From assembly GCA_030158665.1 (NCBI GenBank), contig JAOASM010000046.1, positions 39,999 to 103,998 of the forward strand: 64,000 nucleotides of DNA. Direction: 5' to 3'. Below, piece after piece: positions 48,701 through 60,700 of this stretch; the first letter of the stretch is position 1; every line of letters starts with the position of its first letter. The DNA comes from Sediminibacterium sp. Its GTDB lineage: Bacteria > Bacteroidota > Bacteroidia > Chitinophagales > Chitinophagaceae. The translations under genes were made by a program, and so were the position numbers. The notes below the pieces were generated by a model. The model was not told the DNA's origin, searched no databases, and was given only the letters and a program-made list of their open reading frames with translations.

Positions 48701-51700
48701 TGCGGATGCGACTAATACAGCCGCAAATGGGGCAATCTCCTTACCGAACTCTAATAAGTTTACTATAAGTGCGAACGCAGGCTATTATAAATATTACCGA
48801 ATTTTTGGGGTAGGATCAAGTGCTGCTAATATACTTGGAGGGTCTGCTGAAGAATTTTTCTTTGATATAAATCCGTCAAGTTATAACGCAGGAATTTTCC
48901 CAACAGCCTCTTGTTTAACGGATACAGATGGCGATGGAATTCCGAATCACCGTGATTTAGATTCAGACGGGGATGCTTGTCCGGATGCCAAAGAATCAGG
49001 AGTAAAAGGCGCATTGACTACTGGAACTGTAGTCAATTTATTAACGATTAATGCTGCTCCTGGCACGGCGACTGCCACTACGAATAATGTGGCTAGTGCG
49101 GTGGCAAGTAGTACTTATGGTGCGAACGGTTTTGCAGATGCGTTAGAGACGGCCACGGAGTCGGGTTTATATTCTGGCACGTATTTTTATGAATATGCTA
49201 CCAATAAAAATATTAGTGGATGTACAGATTCTGATGGAGACGGGATTAATGATGTATTTGATCTTGATGATGATAATGACGGAATCTTAGATACCCAAGA
49301 ACAAATATCCTGTTATACCTATGGGGTTAACTTAGACAATATAACTTTCAATGGGACTGCGGTAACAAGTAAGACAAGTAATTCCATTACAACGAGTTCC
49401 CCTGCCTGGATTTCTTCGTATTCAACGGAAAATTTTTCGCTTCCATTATCACTTAAATTTAATCGTTTATCGACAGACGGTACTGCGATGTTCGGCCTTA
49501 TACCTGCCGCAAATGCTCAAACGCCAAGTAATTATAATGATCTAGGATACAAGTTTAATATCGCGTTAGGTCAAGCATATGGCTATTTTAATGGGGGTGT
49601 TTGGAGCTTTAGTCACGGCGCAGTAACTGGTAGTGAGGAATATAGTATTGATATTTCTTCTACGGGTTATGTGACGGTAAAAATTAATGGAGTACAAAAA
49701 CAAGCCTATCAAGGGACAGCTTCTGACTATAAATTAGCCGTATCGGCAGGGTCATCTTCGATGTTGATTTCGAACATACGATTAACTAATGCGGCGAATC
49801 CTGAAAAAAGTTTTTGTTTTGATCGCGATACGGACGGAGATGGCACTCCTAATCGATTGGATTTAGATTCAGACGGTGATGGTTGTAGCGATGCATTTGA
49901 AGCAGGAACCACAACAGATAGAACACAAAACTTTGCTTATCCTAATTCCGGAGTTGGTTCGAATGGCTTTGCGAATGTGTTAGAAACAGCTGTCGAAAAT
50001 GGAATTTATAGTGGAACCTATACTTTAATGAATGTTTTAGATCGTTACAAGAAGGCATGTTTGGACACTGACGGTGATAATGTCAGTGACCTTATTGATC
50101 TTGACGATGATAATGATGGCGTATTAGATAGTGAAGAATGTCAAGCGCCTGTTTTTGATAACTGGATGGATTTAGCCAGCTTTAAATCAAAATTAATGAG
50201 TTCTGCGTTTCACGGAACTTTGTTTAGAAGCGCAAAAGGAAATTATTATGTGGCTGGTCAATATGCAAAACCAGATGGCACAGACCAAACTACACCCACA
50301 CTAGTTACGCCTGCTAATGGCTATAACTATACAGGTGAAATTATTGATATAGCAGCGGTAGGGTCTAATAGTAGTTATGCGATTGCCACTACGAAAGGTA
50401 TTTGGGTATGGGGTTATTTAAGTACCAATTTTATTTTACCAGGTACCTCAAGTACAGGAGCAAGTCCATTCCAGCAAGTCACTTTGCCTGCTGAAATTGA
50501 TCCTAAAAATATCAAATCAATTAGTGCATCTACGAATAATTTCATGATCCTATTGCAGGATGGAACGGTGTATGCTTATGGTATGGCGAATGCCAGCATT
50601 AATGGGGCAGGATTATCTGCAGCTACAAAAGGGTTCACAAAAGTATTAGTTGCGGAAAATACACCTTTAACGAATATCTCTCAAATAGAAGCAACATCTG
50701 GAGGTTCATTTGCGGCGAATGCAACGAGTAATAAATTATACACTTGGGGTACGAACGTGTATATAGGAAATGGTTCAGCAACCTCTACAAAGAATTTTGC
50801 CACTGAAATGACCAATCCATTACCTAGTGGAACAGGTATCGCAATGATTGATGCAACCTACAGTACAACGATGACGTACTTGTTATTAGGTAGCGATAGA
50901 AAAGTGTATTCTTTAGGTTCTGGATCTGTAGGTATTTTAGGTCAAAATGGTACGACCAATTCTACTAGCTGGTTAAACGTAAAAGGAAAAGACGGGGTCG
51001 GAGTTTTACAAAATGTAGAATATTTAAGTGCCCAAAATTCTACGGATGGATATCCAACTGCTTCAGTTATCTTAACCAATGGACAACCCTTATCATGGGG
51101 TGATGCTGGAGGGAATAACATGATAGGATTGGGTAATAGTAGCACGCTAGTACCTAAAACGCCAGATGGAATTACCGATGCTGATATTATTTATGTTATA
51201 GAAAATGGAGGGCACCTAACCCCAATGCTGAATAATAAAGGGGAAATAGGTAATGTGGGTCACAATGTAGCAGGTTCATTTGCGGATGGATCTTCAACAA
51301 ACAGATCAGTATATGTATTTAATACTTTTGAAAGGGGAACTGATTTTTCTGACAACATAGCTTCCAGTTGTAATCCTGATATTGATGGTGATGGCATTCC
51401 AAATCGATTGGATTTAGATACGGATGGAGATGGATGTAGTGATGCCAAAGAGGCAGGAGTTAAAGGGACTTTACTATCAGGAAGTTTACAAAATAAAGTG
51501 AATGGTGTATTAACAACTTCTACAGTTAGTAATGCTATTGCTCAAGGGACCTATGGTAATAACGGGTTTGCAAATTCGATAGAAACGTCATCAGAATCAG
51601 GTGCCTATTCAGGAACTTATGCGTATGATTTCGCAACCGATGCAACAGTGAGCGCTTGTACGGATACAGACAGCGATGGCGTTTCTGACATTAATGATTT

Positions 51701-54700
51701 GGATGATGATAATGACGGAATTCTAGATACGATAGAATGCCCCTCTTTAGCACCTTATACTTTGTATACTTATAATTATCCAGCTAGTTCTATTGCATCA
51801 AATGTGCCTGTTTCTGTAACAGGGCGCTCCACACAAAATGTTATCTTAGATCAACGCACAAACGGATCGTTCTCTTATGGTACAATAACTAATTGGAAAT
51901 TAGTAGCTTCTAATATTAGGCCAACTGCAGCCAACACTATTAAGGTAAAAATTGCCCCAACAGCTTCCACGGCAGCTACATATGTATTTGCGGATGCGAT
52001 GTTAATTACGAATGGAGTTAATACGTATATCATTGACAATAATTCCACAAACACAGATGGATTTCTTATACAAGGCCCTTGGGCTCAGCAAAATGTATCA
52101 AATGCGTACTTAGGAACAAACTCCTACTTGACTTCGCCTGCATATTCAGGTAATACGGCTTCTTGGACTTTCTCAAATATCGCTTCGGCAACTTCGTGTG
52201 ATGTTGATGGAGATGGAGTTGCAAATAATCTGGATTTAGATTCAGATGGTGATGGGTGTCCTGATGCTAGAGAAGCTAGCGTAAAAGGAACGCTAACTTC
52301 TGGTAATGTAGTGAATTTAGTGAACTACAATGCAGGTGCAGGAACAGCAACTTCTACTACAAGCAACGTGGCAAATGCTATTGCTGCAGGGGCATATGGA
52401 TCAAACGGATTTGCAGATGCAATTGAGACAGCTACGGAGTCGGGTGTTTATTCATTTACGTATGCTTATAGAATTGCAACCGATAGAGCATTAAATGGCT
52501 GTTTAGATTCTGATAATGATAATGTTTCGGATATACTTGATTTAGATGATGATAATGATGGGATCTTAGATTCTGACGAGTCAACTAATTGTATTGCAAC
52601 TGGAATCGATTTAAATACGCTGGTAATGAGTGGTTCTGCAGTAACTGCTAAATCTTCAAATTCTTTTACTACTGCAGGAGGAGATGTTTGGAAATCGTCT
52701 TATTCTGATGCGAATTTAAAACTTCCTATTTCCTTAAAGTTCAAACATAATTCCACAACGGGCTATGAGATGTTTGGTTTAATTCCGGCTGCTTCAGCAC
52801 AAACCCCAACTGGCTGGGCTGACGGGTCGTATAAGTTTTATCCTCAAACTACAAATACCTATGGCTATTTTACAAGTGCTTGGGATTTTGGTCCAGTAGC
52901 GCTCGCAACAAACGATGTTTTAAGTATTGATATTTCAAGTACAGGTTATGTAACGGCTGCGATTAATGGGGTAACTCAAAAAGCATATCAAGGGAGTGTA
53001 TCAGAATATAAATTGGTATTAAGTTCTTACAGGGCTTCGTCATTAACAGACATCATTTTAACGGATGCAACACGTCCTGCGAATTTTGTTTGTTCTGATC
53101 TAGATACAGATGCCGACGGGATTCCGAACAGACTTGATTTAGATTCTGATGGCGATAATTGTCCTGATGCAAAAGAAGCTGGAGTAAAGGGAACATTAAC
53201 ATCAGGTTCTGTAATCAATAAGGTGAATGGGAATAATGTTACAACTCCTAATGTGCCAAATGCGATTGCAGCAGGATCATATGGAGACAATGGATTTGCT
53301 AATGCAGTGGAGACGACAATAGAGAGTGGTCTGTATTCTGGCACCTATAGTTATTTCTTTGCTACGGATGCTGCTGTAAGTGTTTGCTTAGATACAGATA
53401 ATGATGGGGTAACCGATATGCTGGATTTAGATGATGACAATGATGGTGTTTTGGATGCGGTGGAATGTCCATTAACGAATATTATTGTAAATGGTACATT
53501 TACTGGTAATAGTACAGGTTGGACGGCTAATGCAAACTGGGTTTGGAAAACAGGTGACTTTGTTTGGAATTCAGCTGATAATGTTTCCAATAATTTAATT
53601 TCACAGACTTTTACTAAGCCAATATTTAATACGGAGTCTAGTAATGTTGATATTAGTTTTGATGTGAACACCAATGGTACAGGCTGGGCTATTACAAGTT
53701 CAGGTACAGCAACATTAGATGTTATTTTAAATAATAAAGTGTATGCTACCATTACAAATCCGAATGGGGGTACCACAGCAAGTGTTGTGGCTAAAAATGG
53801 TGCCATTGTAAATGTGTCAAGCATTAATATTGTTACAACAAACGTCCCTTCTACTAAAATAATTGTTTCAGTTCCTAGAACGGTATTTACAAACTCTAAT
53901 ACCATTGGGTTTGACTTTTCAGCTACTGTAGACGATATAGGTATAGATAATGTATTTATTGGAACGCAAGTTGGAACCTGTGACACAGATAATGATGGAA
54001 TTATCAATAGTAAGGATTTAGACTCCGACGGTGATGGATGTTCGGATGCATCTGAGTCAAAAACGGTTAGTAGTTTAACTGCTACTACTGTTACAGGGGC
54101 TTATGGAAATAATGGTTTTGCAAATTCTATAGAAACGGCTACTGAAAGTGGTTTGTATAGTGGAACCTATTTTTACTCACGCGCAACAGATCCAACCATT
54201 AAAGCATGTTTGGATTCTGATTTCGATGGTATAGCAGATATAGATGATGTAGATGATGATAATGATGGAATTTTAGATGCCAATGAGTGTCCTACAATTG
54301 CGCTAAATACGAATGAAAGTAATGGAACTTTTGGTACGGCGGCTGCTCCTAGGAATTTATCCAATACAGCTGTTACAGGTGGATATATATATTCGAGTAG
54401 CAATTCCGGAGCTGCCCAATATGCTGTAATTAATTCAACAACTCCGTACCACTCAGCTACTACTTTTTGGCGTTATGTTGGCCATACAACTGGTGCTACT
54501 AATGATGCTTATTTAGCAGTCAATGGTAGTACTACTGTTGGTATATTTTATGCTGAAACAATAAATCTGCAAGCCTCTGTTAAATATCGTATTTCCTTTT
54601 GGCATCAGGCAGCCTCAGATTTAAATGATTATGCATTGGCGGCAGAATTAGTTAATGCTGGCGGAACAATTTTAGCAACAGCTGCTACTGGTGCTCAAAA

Positions 54701-57700
54701 TTCATTGGGTTGGAAATTAACAACAATTGATTATTCTAGTCCCTCAAATCAGACTGTAACGTTTCGTATTAAGAATACTTCTATCAATTCAGGGGGTAAT
54801 GATTTTTCAATAGATGATATTTCAATTACACCCGTAAATTGTCCTGACACCGACGGCGATGGCATTCCTAATCATTTAGATCTAGACTCCGATGGCGATG
54901 GTTGTTCTGATGCGAATGAAGCTTATGGATTAACTACCGCACAAGGAACAGATGGCAATCAATATTATGGTACAAATCCAATTACGGTAGATGCTACTGG
55001 TAAAATTATAGGAGCAACTTACACAGCGACAAGTTTGAATGTTACAACCGTTGGCGCGGGAAGTACGATTACAGCGCAACCAACAGATCAATCTATCAAC
55101 ATTGGCGGTACAGCAGTTTTTGCTACAACAATAACTGCCGGTACTGGAACAACAACTTATCAATGGCAGGTAAGTGCGGATGGTGGAACTACTTGGAACA
55201 ATGTTACCAACTCTTCTACATACACAGGTGCTGGAACTTTGACCTTAACGGTTGCGAATGTGCCATTAACTATGAAGGGGTATAGATATCGTTTAAATAT
55301 AGCTCAATCAAATTTTGTTTGTGGTAATGTAACAAGTTCCGTTGCTAGACTCTTAATGGACAATACACCAATTGTGGTGGATGATAATGCAACAGGTTTA
55401 GAGGATAACCCAATTACTGGCAATGTTTTATCCAATGATAAGGGTTCAGGAAATCCAGCTGCTACTATAACGGTAACTAATTTCACCATTGGTGGTGTGA
55501 CTTATACTGCAGGACAAACAGCAACGATTACTGGAGTTGGGACAATCATCATAAATTCAAATGGCACGTATACCTTTACGCCAACTGCAAATTATAATGG
55601 TACCGTTCCTGCGATTGATTATACCGCTACCGATGCCAATGGAGGCTCGGATACAGGAACTTTAAATTTGATTGTGACTGCAGTAAATGATGCACCTATT
55701 GCTGTGGATGATAATATCAATACCAATCAAAACATTCCAGTATCTGGAAATGTTTTAACAGATGGTACAGATGATTATGATGCAGATGGTAATTCATTAA
55801 CAGTTTCAGAATTCAAAATAGGGTCAATAACTTATAATGTAGGAACCACTGCAAACATTGCAGGAGTTGGAACGATTGTTGTTAATTCAAATGGTACATA
55901 TACATTCACCCCTGTATTTGGATATACAGGATCGGTTCCTGCAATTGATTATACGATTGGGGATGGTAATGGTGGATCAGATATTGGAAGATTGTCTATA
56001 AATGTGGTGGATGTGAATGACGCCCCTTTGGCAACCGATGATATTCAAACCATTAATCAAAATACAACTGCTACTGGTAATGTATTAACCAATGATGCCG
56101 ATATAGATGCAGGAGCAAGTTTAACAGTTACTCAATATAGCTTCACGATTGGAGGAACAACTTATACCAATACAACAAGTGCAGGTGTGGTTACAATGCC
56201 AGGAGTGGGTACAATTAATATTACAGCCAATGGTGCGTATACATTTGTTCCAACCGGCACCTTTACAGGAACTGTTCCGCCAATCATTTATACCTTGAGC
56301 GATGGCTCTTTAACAAGTACTGCACTGTTAGATATTTTTGTCCAACCCGTAAACACAAGTCCAATTGCTAATGACGATGTAAATAGCACACCAGAAGATA
56401 CTCCAGTGTCCGGTAATGTTTTAACCGATGGAACAGATGATTCAGATGCCGATGGTAATAGTTTAACGGTTACAGAAATTAGTTTTACTATTGGTGGAAC
56501 TAATTATACGTATCCAACTGGATCTACTGTAAGCATTCCTGGAAAAGGGACAATTATTGTAAACGCAAATGGTAGTTATACATTTACACCATTGTCAAAT
56601 TTTAATGGTCCAATTCCAACTATTATTTATAAAATTAGCGATGGGCATGGTGGAACAGCAAATGCGAATTTAGGTATTACTGTTACCGCAATGAATGACA
56701 ATCCTATCGCAGTTAATGATGATAATAAAATAACACCTGAGGATACACCAGTTACGGTCAATGTATTAACAAATGATTCTGATCCTGACGGAAATACAAA
56801 TTTAACAGTCACTCAATTTAGTATTGGTGGTGTCACTTATCCAATTGCACAAAATGTTTTAATTCCAAGCAAAGGAACTCTAACAGCTATGTCAAATGGA
56901 GATTTCACATTTACTCCATTGGCAAATTTCAATGGGACATTACCTACTATTATATATACTGTTTCTGATGGTGTAGCAACAAATACTGCTAACTTCAATT
57001 TGACAGTAACACCTGTAAATGATGCACCTACTGTAATAGGAGAAACAATTACAACATCAGAAAATACTGCAGTAGCTGGTAATGTTTTAACCAATGATAC
57101 TGATGTTGAAACGGGTACTGCTTCCAATACAATTTCACAGTTTACTATTGGAGGTGTAACTTATACTGCTGGAAGTATTGTGGATATTCCAAATGTGGGA
57201 ACTATCATTGTCAACGCAAATGGCAATTATACTTTTACTCCGGTACTTGGATATTATGGAACGGTGCCTTCAATTACATACACTGTTGCCGATCCAAATG
57301 GTGGCATTGCAACAGGAACTTTAGCTATAACAGTGACACCAGTAAATGATCCCCCAGTTGTAGTTAACGAAGCTGTAAATATTACAGAGGATGCGATTGC
57401 TTCAGGAAATTTATTATCAAATGATTCAGATCCAGAGCAAGCTAGAAGTGCACTAATCATTACTCAATTTACAATTGCTGGTATATCTGGAACTTTCACA
57501 GCTTCTACCACAGCAACCATTCCAGGTGTTGGAACGATTGTAGTCAATACAGATGGAACATATACATTTACGCCATTAGCTAATTACAATGGTATTGTAC
57601 CAGTGATTGAATACACAGTAAGTGATGGACAAGGGGCATCTACAAAAGGTAATTTAACTATTGTAGTAGGTGCAGTGAATGATGCACCAATAGTGGTGAA

Positions 57701-60700
57701 TGATGTTCAATCAGAACCTGTCAATACGCCTATTATTGGTAATGTGTTAACCAATGATCGTGATGTGGAAGCCGCAACTTTAACTGTCACAAATATTACT
57801 ATTGCTGGAGTAACCTATCCAGTTGGTCAGTTAACAACCATAACTGGAGTAGGTACGATATTGATGAATGCGGATGGTAGCTTTACATTTACACCTGCAT
57901 TAAATTATGTGGGATCCTTGCCTGCAATTACTTATTTGGTATCTGATGGTACTGCAACAAGTTCGGGTACCTTAAGCTTAACCATCACACCAATCGATGC
58001 AGATGGTGACGGTATTCCTGATGCTATTGAAAAAGGAAATGGTTCTACACCTACAGATACTGATGGTGATGGCACGCCAGATTATTTAGACACAGATAGT
58101 GATGGGGATGGTATACTTGATAATGCAGAGGATAATATTTGTATTGGATTTATGCCATGTACACCAACCGATACCGATGGGGATGGCACACCTGATTATC
58201 GTGATTTAGATTCGGATGGAGATGGTATTTTAGATGCAACAGAAGGAACTGTCGATAGCGATGGAGATGGCACACCAAATTATCGTGACTTAGATTCAGA
58301 TGGTGATGGTATTACAGATACAATTGAAAAAGGACCTACTTCAACACCTGTAGATACCGATAATGATGGCACACCAGATTATTTGGATTTAGATTCAGAT
58401 GGTGATGGAATTAAAGATGCGACTGAAGGTGATGTGGATACGGATGGAGATGGCATACCAAATTTTAGAGATCTAGATTCTGATGGTGATGGCATTCCAG
58501 ATAGTATTGAAAAAGGAACTGGGACCACTTTATTAGATTCTGATGGTGATGGCATTCCTAATTACTTGGATACAGATAGTGATGGGGATGGAATATTAGA
58601 TAATAATGAAGACAATGGTTGTACAGGTACTGCACCATGTACTCCAACTGATACAGATGGAGATGGTACACCTGATTATGTAGATTTAGATTCAGATAAT
58701 GATGGTATTTTAGATAGCGTTGAAAAAGGATCGGGCACAACACCTGTTGATACGGATAATGATGGTACACCTGACTTCAGAGATTTAGATAGTGATGGTG
58801 ATGGCATTGTGGATGCAATTGAAAAAGGAACAGGCGCAACTTTACTTGATAAAGATGGAGATGGTACTCCTAACTATTTAGATACAGATAGTGATGGAGA
58901 TGGTATCCCTGATAGTATTGAAAAAGGTGCTGGTTCATCTCCAATTGATACGGACAGCGATGGGGTTCCTGATTATTTAGATATTGATAGTGATAATGAT
59001 GGTATTCCAGATAGTATCGAAGATGCAGGTTGCACTGGAACTGCACCTTGTACGCCAACTGATACAGATGGGGATGGTGTTCCTAACTATAAGGATTTAG
59101 ATAGTGATGGGGATGGCATAACAGATACCATTGAAAAAGGAGCGAATGGATTATTGCCAGTAGATACCGATAGTGATGGCACACCGGATTATTTAGATAT
59201 AGATTCTGATGGTGATGGTATTAGTGATGGCATAGAAAAAGGCACAGGAACTACACCAATTGATACAGACGGCGATGGTATTCCAGATTATCGTGATACA
59301 GATTCAGACAACGATGGCATTTTAGATAGCGTTGAAAAAGGTACGGGTACAACACCTGTTGATACAGATGGGGATGGTATACCTGATTATCGTGACCTAG
59401 ATTCTGATGGGGATGGTAAACCGGATCAATCGGAAGGAAGTATTGATACGGATGGTGATGGTACACCTAACTTTAGAGATTTAGATTCTGATGGTGATGG
59501 TGTATTAGATGCTATCGATCAATGTCCATTGGTTGATGGATTAGGAAGTGCAAGTGGATGTCCTCCAGATAGTGATGGGGATGGCTTAATTGATGCTTCA
59601 GATGCTGATGATGACAATGATGGTATATTAGATTCAGTGGAAGCAGCTGCGTGCTCACCAACAGATGTGGATTGTGATACGGACGCGGATGGTATTCCTA
59701 ACCGACTAGATATAGATAGTGATGGAGATGGTATCAATGATGTGATTGAAGCTGGCGGTACAGATGCAAATAATGATGGTATTGCTGATGGTGCTACCGA
59801 TAGTAATGGAGTTCCTGGAACTGCAAATGGTGGTGTAACACCGCCAAACACAGACGGTACAGGTAACACCAATCCTTATGATATAGATAGCGATGGCGAT
59901 GGCATTTCTGACGCGATTGAAAAAGGAACAGGTGCAACTTTAGCAGATACGGATGGTGACGGAACACCGGACTATTTAGATGTAGATAGTGATGGTGATG
60001 GAATTTCAGATGCGATTGAAAAAGGAACAGGCACTTCAGTGGCTGATACCGATAATGATGGTATTCCTGATTTTAAAGATGTAGATAGTGATGGCGATGC
60101 AATTCCAGATAGTGTTGAAAAAGGATCCTTAACTAATCCAATTGATAGTGATAATGATGGTATTCCAAATTACAGAGATCTTGATAGTGATGGAGATGGT
60201 ATTACAGATATTACTGAAGACACTATTTGTACTGGTTCAGGAACCTGTTCACCAACTGATACAGACGCAGATGGAACGCCAGATTATTTAGATCAAGATA
60301 GTGACAACGATGGAATTCCTGATACGATTGAAAAAGGAACAGGTACTAATTTATTAGATACTGATGGAGATAACATTCCAGATTATTTAGATGTAGATAA
60401 TGATGGTGATGGAATTTTAGATAGTGTGGAAGATGCAGGTTGTACTGGTACTGCGCCATGTACACCAACCGATACGGATGGTGATGGCATTCCAAACTTT
60501 AGAGATTTGGATAGTGATGGCGATGGTATTCCTGATGCGATTGAAAAAGGAACAACATCAACACCTGTTGATTCTGATGGAGATAATATTCCAGATTATT
60601 TAGATGTAGATAGTGATGCAGATGGCATTTCAGATGCAATTGAAAAAGGTTCAGGTACAACACCTACTGATAGTGATGGGGATGGTATTCCAAACTATTT

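Larger units (their letters stand above)
43440..54930 (+). repeat. thirteen conserved cysteine-framed calcium-loop linkers (L1-L13) of the giant protein
   Basis: Positions: L1 43440-43835, L2 44355-44747, L3 45270-45605, L4 46290-46697, L5 47205-47531, L6 48027-48359, L7 48912-49313, L8 49815-50141, L9 51369-51740, L10 52197-52592, L11 53091-53468, L12 53979-54290, L13 54840-about 54930 (front part only). Each full linker starts with Cys, runs through a DLDSDGDGC loop pair, a DA-x-E segment, a YGxNGFAN-xx-ET-xx-ESG block and an AC-x-D-x-DGD to DLDDDNDGILD loop pair, and ends with Cys. Four cysteines per linker are conserved. Short linkers (312-336 bases: L3, L5, L6, L8, L12) lack most of an internal segment that long ones (372-408 bases) carry. 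Confidence 0.9.

Noticed and set aside
53351..54007. A 218-codon antisense open frame and many other minus-strand frames under the giant gene
   Set aside because: They lie opposite repetitive Asp/Asn/Gly/Thr-rich coding sequence, give low-complexity translations rich in Ser/Pro/Val, and lack start signals; they are composition shadows.
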